Of a DNA stretch of 64,000 bases, positions 57,122-64,000 are shown one piece after another. Position numbers and translations under genes: made by a program. The DNA is from Streptomyces sp. CG4 (GTDB taxonomy: Bacteria > Actinomycetota > Actinomycetes > Streptomycetales > Streptomycetaceae). Where the stretch lies: positions 310,001 to 374,000 of the forward strand of contig NZ_CP163525.1 of NCBI RefSeq assembly GCF_041080655.1, read 5' to 3'. The first letter of the stretch is position 1. Each line of letters starts with the position of its first letter. The notes under the pieces are model-generated. The model was not told the origin of the DNA and made no database searches. It worked only from the letters and a program-made list of their open reading frames with translations.

Positions 57122-57565
57122 GTGATCACCGACGTGCGCGTACCGCTTGAGCACCAGCAGCCGTACGGGACGGCGCACGAGCAGATGCTGGAGAAGGTCC
57201 GCTACGAAGGCGCCTACCCCACCCGCGAGAAGGCCGACGAGGCCGTCCGCCTGGTCCTCGCGGGGCTGGGACGCCAACTGACCGGCGACGAACGTGTCGA
57301 CCTGGCCGCCCGTCTGCCCCTGGAGGCCGCACGCGTCCTGACCGCGCAGATCCCCGACACCCGGCCGCTGACCGGCTGGGCCTTCGTCAAGGACCTCGCC
57401 GCCCGCACCGGCGCTTCCCTCGCCACCACCCGCTGGGACACCGGATCCGTCTTCTCCGCCGTCGCGGCCTGTGCCGGCCCCGACCTTCTGACCCGTATCC
57501 TCCACCAGCTCCCCTCCGGCTACGCGCTGCTGTTCGGCCGCGCCGAACTCAGCCCCGCCGCGTAG
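57122..57565 (+). CDS. DUF2267 family protein (second)
   Basis: A 147-residue paralogue of the preceding gene with the same layout: MLEKVRYEGAYPTREKADEAVRLVLAGLGRQL, then LAARLPLEAARVL and the closing QLPSGYALLFGRAEL. The GTG at 57122 follows a GAAAGG site about ten bases upstream. The two genes lie 64 bp apart and are probably co-transcribed with hsp18 or from their own promoter. Function is unknown. Confidence 0.75.
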   Translation: MITDVRVPLEHQQPYGTAHEQMLEKVRYEGAYPTREKADEAVRLVLAGLGRQLTGDERVDLAARLPLEAARVLTAQIPDTRPLTGWAFVKDLAARTGASLATTRWDTGSVFSAVAACAGPDLLTRILHQLPSGYALLFGRAELSPAA

Positions 57566-57692
57566 AAGCGGCACCTGCGAAGCGTTCCAGGGACCGTACG
57601 CAGACGCGGCGGGCTTCGAGGCGGTGTCGGTGCGCTGCCCTGTGCGCGGGGCGCCGGTTCAAAACTGCGCGGGACGCGCCTGGCATTCCGCT

Positions 57693-58037
57693 TCAGGCCG
57701 AGGTCTTCGGCTGTGACTCGCTGTCCCGGGTGCGCAGTTGTTCGTTGATGCGCCTGGCTTCTTCGAGTTGGTCCTCGAGGATGACGATGCGGCAGGCGGC
57801 CTCGATGGGGGTTCCCTGGTCGACGAGTTCGCGAGCGCGGGCGGCAATGCGCAGCTGGTAGCGGGAGTAGCGGCGGTGGCCGCCTTCGGAGCGCAGCGGG
57901 GTGATCAGGCGGTGTTCGCCGAGGGCGCGGAGGAAGGCGGGGGTGGTGCCGAGCATCTCGGCGGCCCGGCCCATGGTGTAGGCGGGGTAGTCGTCATCGT
58001 CGAGATTGTCGGCGGGACGAGAACTGGAAGGGGGCAT
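57693..58037 (-). CDS. MerR-family transcriptional regulator
   Basis: A 114-residue protein with a MerR winged helix at residues about 17-80: [43 protein letters not shown], then a helical coiled coil ([19 protein letters not shown]). It lacks a long effector domain, like HspR-type and other short MerR proteins, and lies near hsp18, so a stress role is possible. A GAAGAGG site precedes the ATG. Confidence 0.85.
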   Translation of the reverse strand: MPPSSSRPADNLDDDDYPAYTMGRAAEMLGTTPAFLRALGEHRLITPLRSEGGHRRYSRYQLRIAARARELVDQGTPIEAACRIVILEDQLEEARRINEQLRTRDSESQPKTSA

Positions 58038-59684
58038 AGACCTCTTCTTTCAGCGGACGCGTCGGGGGCCCGGGTGCCGCACTGGCACCCGGGCCCCGAG
58101 CTTTCAACACCATCTACCAGCACACTGCGCCGGCCTTTTTTGTCCGCGGATCCCGCCTGGGAGGGCGGGGCTGCGGGGATCGCTGATGCGTGACCGGGGA
58201 CCACCTTCCAATCCGGGGCCTTGCCGTACCCGGGCGGACTGCTTCCTCGCCCAGGCGATCCTGATGGCGTTCTGCTCCTTACCTTCGGTTACTCGGTCGT
58301 ACTGCTGGATAACGGGTACTGCTCGCGGCCCTTGAGGACCGCGTCCTGCTTGACCTGCATGCACGGCAGTTCATCTCTGCCGTGCCCACTTCGACTTCCT
58401 GGGTACGACAGAAACGGTAACCCTGCGGGCGGCCAATGTCTACTATCGTTGCGACAGATTTCCTCCGTGGCCCTTGCTGGGTTTTCTGCCCCACATACAC
58501 CCGGAAGAGTGCTGTGCCTGGTTGAATCCCGGCCCGGCGGGAAGACGCTGAGCCTGGCGATACAACCCATTGAGGACGGGGTGGCAGCACATGACCGAAA
58601 GGGACACGACCCCCACCGGGTCCCTGGTCGTAGTGGAGGGCGACACGCCATCCCCGAGACCGAGCAGTACCTCGTCGACCGCCTCGGCCGGCTTCGCCAT
58701 CGCTCCGTCCTGGCTCCGAGTCGACGGCAACCCGGCCGCGCGCCGGCGACCCCGTTTGGTCGTGGCCAAGTGCCCCGCGGCGGAAGCCACGGTCTCAAGA
58801 CCGAAGAGGTCGTTGCCGAAGTATCGATAGCGGACCAGGTCGATCGAGCGCCGGTGCTCGCGTACGGCGTGCGCGTCGTAGCGAGTGAAGTCGCCAGCAA
58901 TGCAGATCAGCCGGGGTGCGCTCGACAGGATCTGGGACGCAGCCGTGCCCCCGAGCCGGTCGCGGTGTGACTGCCGCAGGTACTTGTCACCGGGGCAGTC
59001 TCGCGACAGAACCCGCACCTCATCTACCCAGGCCGGAGTCTCCAGCTTCCTGCCCAGCACGAGGGCGTCTCCCGCCCCACGCCCGGGCCTTCCAGCCCGT
59101 CAGAACCCGGCAGTGCCCCCACGCAAGGAGCGAAAGAGACGGGTGCTGCCGCACAGCCGCCAGGCCAGTCCGCGTCCGGGCACACTGTCGGCCGGCACGC
59201 GGCGGGCGTCCGGCTGCCTCGCGACGCCGGATACGTGTCCCTCGCCCTGGCTGCCGCTCTCGGTTTGACCGCGCTGCAGGTGATGCGCCGCCGTCCCATC
59301 CACGCACCCGCCGGCAATCCCGGCGTTGCGAACACGGGCACACCGGCTCCTCGGGACTGAATGGCCATGTGCGAGGTCCGCGGACCATGGCTCCAGCCAG
59401 TTCCGGCCGCTACCGAGCGATGGCGGCTGTCAGCGGCCAAGATCTTCTCCTCGTGGATGGCCAGCAGTTCCCCGCCGGCGGTCCCCACTGGCGGCCAATT
59501 GAGCTCCCCGTTGGCTGGTCAGTCACAGGCGGTGAGCGGCGCCGACCCAGGAGGCTGGGTTGCTGGGTTCTCCTCGCAACGCCGTTCCGGTCGCCGGCGC
59601 GGCGGGCCCAGTCTCTGGTCAGCGGCCTCGTGCCGGGTCTTCCGCCGCCGTCCTGCTGCTGGCTGCGGCCGTATGCTGGGGCCC
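58038..59684. other. Long region with only gene remnants
   Basis: About 1.6 kb between the MerR and TetR genes. It contains one recognisable pseudogene (58640-59050, minus strand). A GC-rich hairpin lies around 58150-58185. No intact gene is supported. Confidence 0.5.
58640..59050 (-). pseudogene. Remnant of a DUF5655/DUF91-type endonuclease-like protein
   Basis: The minus-strand frame reads like the middle of nuclease-fold proteins found in actinomycetes: WVDEVRVLSRDC, SAPRLICIAGDFTRYDAHAVREHRRSIDLVRYRYFGNDLFGLETV, and DEVLLGLGDGV. The N-terminus is missing upstream of about 59050 and the C-terminal part stops resembling the family near 58640. No start codon context fits. The family call is from memory and tentative. 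Confidence 0.5.
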
Positions 59685-60263
59685 GTGACAGCGAAAGCCG
59701 ATCATGAGCCGATACTGCGGGCGGATGCCGCTCGCAACCGCGCCCGGGTGTTGCAGGTCGCTCGCGAGCAACTGGCTGCCGGTGATGACTCGCTCCAGTT
59801 GAACGCCATCGCCCGGCTGGCCGGCGTGGGCGTGGGTACCGTGTACCGGCATTTCCCCAACCAGCATGCGCTGCGGGAGGCGCTGTCGGCCGAGCGGTTC
59901 AGGGAGCTGGTCGGGGAGGCGCAGGCCGCGGCGGAAGCGGAAGACGCCCTCGCCGGCCTGCACCGCCTGCTGCGGTTCGCCCTCGCGCGCGCGTTGGAGG
60001 ACACCGGGTTCGCCGCCGTTCTCGAATCCGCCGCCGATGCCGAGGCGCACACCTCGCAGCTGAAGGCCGAGCTGGATCGGGCTGTCGCCCACCTCCTCGA
60101 CCGTGCCCGTCTGGCGGGTGCCATCCGGCGCGACGTCGAGGCCGATGACGTGCGGCGCCTGCTCTGCGGCATCGAGCACGCCGTGCGTGCCGGGAACAGC
60201 GATCCGGTGCGCACCGAGGTGTACCTCGATGTCCTCCTGGCGGGGCTGCGTCCCCCGCGCTGA
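59685..60263 (+). CDS. TetR-family regulator
   Basis: A 192-residue repressor. The N-terminal helix-turn-helix is at about residues 15-60 (DAARNRARVLQVAREQLAAG, then NAIARLAGVGVGTVYRHFPNQHAL), followed by a helical ligand domain. The GTG at 59685 is preferred because TATGCT lies eight bases before it, implying a leaderless transcript; an in-frame ATG at 59673 is the alternative. It is 136 bp upstream of an SDR gene with two palindromes in between, so it likely represses that gene. Confidence 0.88.
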   Translation: MTAKADHEPILRADAARNRARVLQVAREQLAAGDDSLQLNAIARLAGVGVGTVYRHFPNQHALREALSAERFRELVGEAQAAAEAEDALAGLHRLLRFALARALEDTGFAAVLESAADAEAHTSQLKAELDRAVAHLLDRARLAGAIRRDVEADDVRRLLCGIEHAVRAGNSDPVRTEVYLDVLLAGLRPPR

Positions 60264-60314
60264 CGGTGGTTCGGCAATCGGCACAGGGGACTGCGCCGCC
60301 ACCTTCCCGCTAAC

Positions 60315-60328
60315 CGGATAGTCATCCG
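60315..60328. promoter_or_regulatory. Operator palindrome 1 (TetR-type)
   Basis: CGGAT-AGTC-ATCCG inverted repeat, 40 bp before a related palindrome and upstream of the SDR gene. Confidence 0.6.
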
Positions 60329-60354
60329 ATTGTGCTAGCGTGCCCGCATCGAAA

Positions 60355-60368
60355 CGGATACCTATCCG
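60355..60368. promoter_or_regulatory. Operator palindrome 2 (TetR-type)
   Basis: CGGATA-CC-TATCCG, a perfect inverted repeat sharing its half-site with palindrome 1. It lies over the expected transcription start of the SDR gene. Confidence 0.65.
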
Positions 60369-60399
60369 ATTCGTGATGGCGAGGCAGTGGAGGGCGGAC

Positions 60400-61293
60400 A
60401 TGATGGGGCAGCGGGCGGTCGTCACGGCGGGGACGGGTGGGATCGGCCTGGAGACCGCATTGGGGCTGGCGGCGCGCGGGTTCGCCGTCACCGTGGTCGG
60501 TCGCGATGCAGAGCGGGGCGCTCGCGCGGTCGAGCGGATCGCCGCCGTCGCGACCGGAGGCGGACCGCGGTTCGTGGCAGCCGACCTGGCATCGCTGGGC
60601 GAGGTCCGGGCGCTCGCCGCCCGGTTGGCGGCGGAGGGGCCGCTGAAGGTCCTGGTCAACAACGTCGGCGCGATGTTCGCGCAGCGGCAGCGGACGATCG
60701 ACGGGATCGAGGCGTCGTTCGCGGTCAACCACCTCTCGCCGTACCTGCTGACCGAGCTGCTCCTCGACCGGCTCCGAGACGGCGCTCCGAGCCGGATCGT
60801 GAACGTCAGCTCCGGTGCGATCAGGGTCGCCAAGCGCACCTTCGACGCCGTCGAACCGCCGGGGGGCTACTACGGCTTCCACTGGTACGGCCGGGCCAAG
60901 CTCGCCAACCTCGCCTACACCCTCGACCTGGCCGAGCGCCTGCGCGGCAGCGGCGTCACGGTCTTCGCCGCCGACCCCGGCGGCGCCGCGACCGATATGA
61001 CCAACGGCACCATGACCTCGCCCAGGATCGTCTCTCCGCCCCTGCGGCTGCTGTGGCCGCTGGTCCGCCGAACCTTCGAACGCTCCACCGCCGGCCCCGC
61101 ATCCGCGGCCGCCAAGCCGTCCATCGTCGCGGCCAACGACCCCACACTCGACGGGCAGACCGGCCTGATCATCGGCCCTCAGACCCACCCCGTTCCTGCC
61201 TTCCGAGCTAGCACCGACCCCCGGACTGTCACCGGCGTACTCAGGCTCAGCCGGCAGCTGGCACCCCTTCCAGACGGGCCATTGATCGAGTGA
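60400..61293 (+). CDS. Short-chain dehydrogenase/reductase
   Basis: A 297-residue NAD(P)-dependent Rossmann-fold enzyme. The cofactor loop TAGTGGIG is at residues 9-16, the NNVGA block follows, the catalytic Ser is in NVSSGA and the Tyr/Lys pair in YGRAK. It resembles retinol dehydrogenase-like reductases; the substrate is unknown. The ATG at 60400 follows GGAGGG; the next ATG at 60403 or an upstream one at 60376 are alternatives. Two TetR-type palindromes lie just upstream. Confidence 0.87.
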   Translation: MMGQRAVVTAGTGGIGLETALGLAARGFAVTVVGRDAERGARAVERIAAVATGGGPRFVAADLASLGEVRALAARLAAEGPLKVLVNNVGAMFAQRQRTIDGIEASFAVNHLSPYLLTELLLDRLRDGAPSRIVNVSSGAIRVAKRTFDAVEPPGGYYGFHWYGRAKLANLAYTLDLAERLRGSGVTVFAADPGGAATDMTNGTMTSPRIVSPPLRLLWPLVRRTFERSTAGPASAAAKPSIVAANDPTLDGQTGLIIGPQTHPVPAFRASTDPRTVTGVLRLSRQLAPLPDGPLIE

Positions 61294-61548
61294 ACCGCGC
61301 ATCCACCGTGCAGAGATCCGACCGCTGCGGCGAGGAATGACATCCAGAGGTGTCGACACGGCCCGACGGCGGCGCGACAGGGCCCGGGGAACACGTGGAG
61401 AGGTTGCCGACTGTGGTCACCGACCGTAGTGGTGGAGCGCGGCCAGTCAACTCCCCGTCAGGTGGCCGTACCTGAAATCCACCTGGCCACTGACAGGCGG
61501 CCGAGCACATCACGGCGTGGCCGCCGGCCGACGTCGTGTCACACCTCG

Positions 61549-62931
61549 TCAGCGCGGCAGGGTCACGACGGCGCGTACTCCGCCGGTGTTGGCCTCGGTG
61601 AGCACGATCGTCGCTCCGTGTGCCGTGGCGATCTCCTTGGCGATCGCCAGGCCGAGTCCGGTGGACCCGCTGGTGCGGCCCCGGCTGGCGTCGAGCCTGA
61701 CGAACCGGTCGAACACGCGCTCGCGCTCCTTGGCCGGGATTCCGGGGCCGTCGTCGCTGATCTCCACGCGCACGCTGCCCGCATCACCCCCGGAGGTGAG
61801 AGACACTCTCGATCCGGCGTGGCGGACGGCGTTGTCCACGAGGTTGCGGAACAGCCTCGCCAGGTCCTCGGGGTTGCCGGTCACGGTGGTGTCCAGTGGG
61901 ACCGAGACATCGATCCGCAGGTGCGGGGCCGTGGTCGTGGCGCGGATCTCGGTGAGCAACGCGCCGAGATCAACGGTCTCCTGCCCTGCGGCCAGTTGTC
62001 CGACGTCGGCCCTGGCCAGGGTGAGCAACTGGGAGATCAGCTCTTCAAGCCGCCCCGTCTGCCGGACCGCGCGCGTGGCGATGTCCGGCCACGGCGCGCG
62101 GGCGGGATGGGCCAGCCCCACCTCCAGGCCGGTGCGGATCGCGGTCAGGGGGCTACGGAGCTCGTGGCTGGCGTCGGCGACGAAGCGGCGCTGGCGTGCG
62201 GCGGAGTCGTCGAGCCGGGTGAGCATGTGGTTCATGGTGCGGGCCAGGTGGCCGATCTCGTCGTCGGTGCCTGGCTCCGGGACGCGCTGGGACAGGTCCG
62301 CGGCGGTGATGGCGGTGACGGTGCGCCGGATCTGCTCCACGGGCCGCAGCGCACGGCCGACGACCCACCACACGGTGCCGCAGGCCAGCAGGAGCGTGGC
62401 CGGCACCCCGATGACGAGGAGCCGGGCGAAAGTCTCGTCAACCTGGTCGCGTTGGTTGGTCGAGGTCACGGTGACGACGGTGACCGGTCGGCCGCCGACC
62501 GTGGTGCGCTCGCCGACGACGGAGACCTCGGCGGGGAGGATGTCGTCGGCGGCCTTCTGCCGGACCGGGGCGGTGGAGCCGGGCGGGAGCGAGAACACCG
62601 CGGATCGGCCGTCGAGGTCGCGGGTGGCGGCGAGGACGGTGCCGTCCGGCGCAAGGACCTGCGCCTGGGCCTGAGCGTCGAGCACCGACGGCGGCAGGGG
62701 CCGAGGGAAGATCGGGCCGGTCGCGGACTGCTCGATCTGGACGGCGTAGGTCCGCAGTTGGTCGGCGATGGTCCGCTTGGCCTGGTCGACCTGGAGCAGA
62801 TACATCACGACCAGCCCGAGCATGACGGCGGCGGTCAGCGCGATTCCCGCCAGGAACGTGACCCGGGTCCGCACGCTGCGGGGGCGAGCCGTTCGAGCCA
62901 GGCGGTACCAGCCGCGCGGGTGCTCGGTCAT
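61549..62931 (-). CDS. Two-component sensor histidine kinase
   Basis: A 460-residue membrane kinase. Two transmembrane helices (about residues 25-48 and 160-182) enclose an extracytoplasmic sensor domain. HAMP follows, then the dimerisation box DASHELRSPLTAIR with the phosphorylated His. The ATP-binding domain has N-box NLVDNAVRHA, DDGPGIP and GSTGLGLAIAK. The ATG overlaps the response regulator stop by four bases. The pair resembles actinomycete systems that respond to envelope stress, but no ligand can be read. Confidence 0.92.
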   Translation of the reverse strand: MTEHPRGWYRLARTARPRSVRTRVTFLAGIALTAAVMLGLVVMYLLQVDQAKRTIADQLRTYAVQIEQSATGPIFPRPLPPSVLDAQAQAQVLAPDGTVLAATRDLDGRSAVFSLPPGSTAPVRQKAADDILPAEVSVVGERTTVGGRPVTVVTVTSTNQRDQVDETFARLLVIGVPATLLLACGTVWWVVGRALRPVEQIRRTVTAITAADLSQRVPEPGTDDEIGHLARTMNHMLTRLDDSAARQRRFVADASHELRSPLTAIRTGLEVGLAHPARAPWPDIATRAVRQTGRLEELISQLLTLARADVGQLAAGQETVDLGALLTEIRATTTAPHLRIDVSVPLDTTVTGNPEDLARLFRNLVDNAVRHAGSRVSLTSGGDAGSVRVEISDDGPGIPAKERERVFDRFVRLDASRGRTSGSTGLGLAIAKEIATAHGATIVLTEANTGGVRAVVTLPR

Positions 62932-63605
62932 GACTCCTCGCTCCTGATGACGTATCCCTTGCTGCGGACGGTCTCGATGACCGCAGGTGCCTCCAGCGTC
63001 TCGATCTTGCGGCGCAACCGGTGCACCACGACCTCGACGACCGCGGGATCGCCGTCGCGGGAGGCGTCCCAACAGTGTTCCACCAGTTCGGACTTGGAGA
63101 CGACGGTGCCTTTGTGCCGGAGCAGGTACTCCAGCACGGCGGCTTCCCGACCGGTCACATCCAGGGGTGCGCCGTCGCGGGTGACGGTGCGCGCGGCGGG
63201 GTCGAGCGCCAGGCCGGCGGCGGTGAGTACCGCCGGCCTGGCACCGAGGGTCCGTCGGGTCAGCGCGCGCAGGTGCGCCAGCAGGACCGGGTAGGAGAAC
63301 GGCTTGGACAGGTAGTCGTCCGCGCCGGAGTCCAGTCCCTCGGCGTGGTCGAGGTCGTCCGTCATGGCGGTCAGCATCAGGATCGGCGTCCAGCGCTCCC
63401 GCTCGCGCAGGCTATGGGCTACTTGGTAGCCGTCCAGGCCCGGCAGCATCACGTCCAGGACGATGACGTCGTAGGCGTTCTCCGTCGCCATCCACAGTCC
63501 GTCGGTCCCGTTGTCCGCCGTGTCCACGATGTAGCCCTCGGCCGTCAGGCCCCAGACCAGGGCCTGGGCGACGTCCGGCTCGTCCTCGACCACGAGTACC
63601 CGCAT
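62928..63605 (-). CDS. OmpR-family response regulator
   Basis: A 225-residue regulator. The receiver domain has the acidic pair EDEPD at the start, the phosphorylated Asp in VIVLDVMLPG near residue 51 and Lys in SKPFSYP. The C-terminal winged helix has VTGREAAVLEYLLRHKGTVVSK and VVEVVVHRLRRKIE. It is coupled to the histidine kinase gene and lies just after an MMPL transporter gene, which it may control. Confidence 0.93.
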   Translation of the reverse strand: MRVLVVEDEPDVAQALVWGLTAEGYIVDTADNGTDGLWMATENAYDVIVLDVMLPGLDGYQVAHSLRERERWTPILMLTAMTDDLDHAEGLDSGADDYLSKPFSYPVLLAHLRALTRRTLGARPAVLTAAGLALDPAARTVTRDGAPLDVTGREAAVLEYLLRHKGTVVSKSELVEHCWDASRDGDPAVVEVVVHRLRRKIETLEAPAVIETVRSKGYVIRSEES

Positions 63606-63608
63606 GGG

Positions 63609-64000
63609 CTAAGCATCCCCGACGCGCAGCGGAACGGACGTCTCGCCCTCGACTACGACGGCGGGCTCCTTCGCCGGCAGCCGCAGCAGCCGCGCGGCCC
63701 GGTCCGGCAGCCACCAGTTCCACTCCCCGAGCAGTGAGACCAGCGCGGGCAGCAGCAGCATCCGGACCACGACCGCGTCCAGCAGCACCCCGAACGCCAG
63801 GCCCATGGCGATCTCCCGCACGGTGACGTCGTTGGCGGTGGCCAGCGAGGCGAGCGCGAAGAACAGGATGAGCGCGGCCGAGGTCACCAGGCGGCCGGTG
63901 CGGGACACGCCCTCGATGACGCCCTCCCGGGTGGACCGGGTGCGCTCGTACCCCTCGCGGACCCTGGCCAGGATGAACACCTCGTAGTCCATGGACACCC
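63609..64000 (-). CDS. MMPL/RND-family transporter, C-terminal part (cut by window edge)
   Basis: The visible C-terminal stretch of about 130 residues belongs to an MMPL-type membrane transporter. It starts with MDYEVFILARVREGYERT, the conserved block at the beginning of the last transmembrane group, then hydrophobic helices (LVTSAALILFFALASLA, MGLAFGVLLDAVVVRMLLLPALVSLLG) and the WWLP motif. The rest lies beyond position 64000. The stop is three bases before the response regulator start, so the genes form one operon. Confidence 0.85.
   Translation of the reverse strand, partial: VSMDYEVFILARVREGYERTRSTREGVIEGVSRTGRLVTSAALILFFALASLATANDVTVREIAMGLAFGVLLDAVVVRMLLLPALVSLLGEWNWWLPDRAARLLRLPAKEPAVVVEGETSVPLRVGDA

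Noticed and set aside
58570..58830. Plus-strand small protein in the 58-59 kb region
   Set aside because: Low-complexity Ser/Arg translation opposite the better-supported endonuclease-like remnant.

Overview
The window is high-GC actinomycete DNA, almost certainly Streptomyces. Supporting signs are strong GC3 bias, GTG starts with 4-bp GTGA/ATGA overlaps, a giant LuxR (LAL) regulator carrying a rare TTA codon, a DasR-like operator, and a RheA/hsp18 heat-shock pair.

Left arm (about 0-18 kb) is general accessory DNA. It holds a three-gene operon on the minus strand (cytosolic GH15 glucoamylase, GMC oxidoreductase, ferritin-like protein), an orphan Imm51-type immunity gene with an IS630 copy at its stop codon, a secreted GH18 chitinase with a dre-like operator, a DUF885 peptidase, a divergent MFS exporter/tandem-AsnC regulator pair, small secreted or membrane proteins, an FMN-type oxidoreductase, a DUF2332 protein and gene remnants.

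Core (18.6-55.1 kb) is a type I polyketide cluster of the vicenistatin class, primed by a beta-amino acid. A LAL regulator faces a minus-strand block whose order of transcription is VinJ-type peptidase, VinK-type acyltransferase, VinL-type ACP, VinM-type alanine ligase, VinN-type beta-amino-acid ligase, VinO-type decarboxylase, glutamate mutase small and large subunits, then two giant PKS genes. Glutamate mutase should make 3-methylaspartate. This is loaded on the free ACP, decarboxylated to 3-aminoisobutyryl-ACP, capped with alanine and passed to the loading ACP of PKS1. Four modules follow, each KS-AT-DH-KR-ACP, with extenders malonyl, malonyl, methylmalonyl, malonyl; the predicted chain is a conjugated tetraene ending in an amine. 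PKS2 ends in a C-terminal docking domain and the window has no thioesterase and no further PKS, so the line is incomplete here. Two near-twin P450s, a 3Fe-4S ferredoxin and a truncated acyl-CoA mutase gene run divergently.

Three promoters of the cluster share one layout, TAGGGG-N4-TA(G/A)GGG-N23/24-TA(G/C)CGT. This is probably the binding site of the pathway activator.

Right arm (55-64 kb) starts at a 32-bp palindrome and two CRISPR-like half repeats at the broken mutase gene. It continues with a rheA-hsp18 divergent pair, two DUF2267 genes, a MerR regulator, a gene remnant, a TetR/SDR pair with twin operators, and a two-component system beside an MMPL transporter cut by the window edge.
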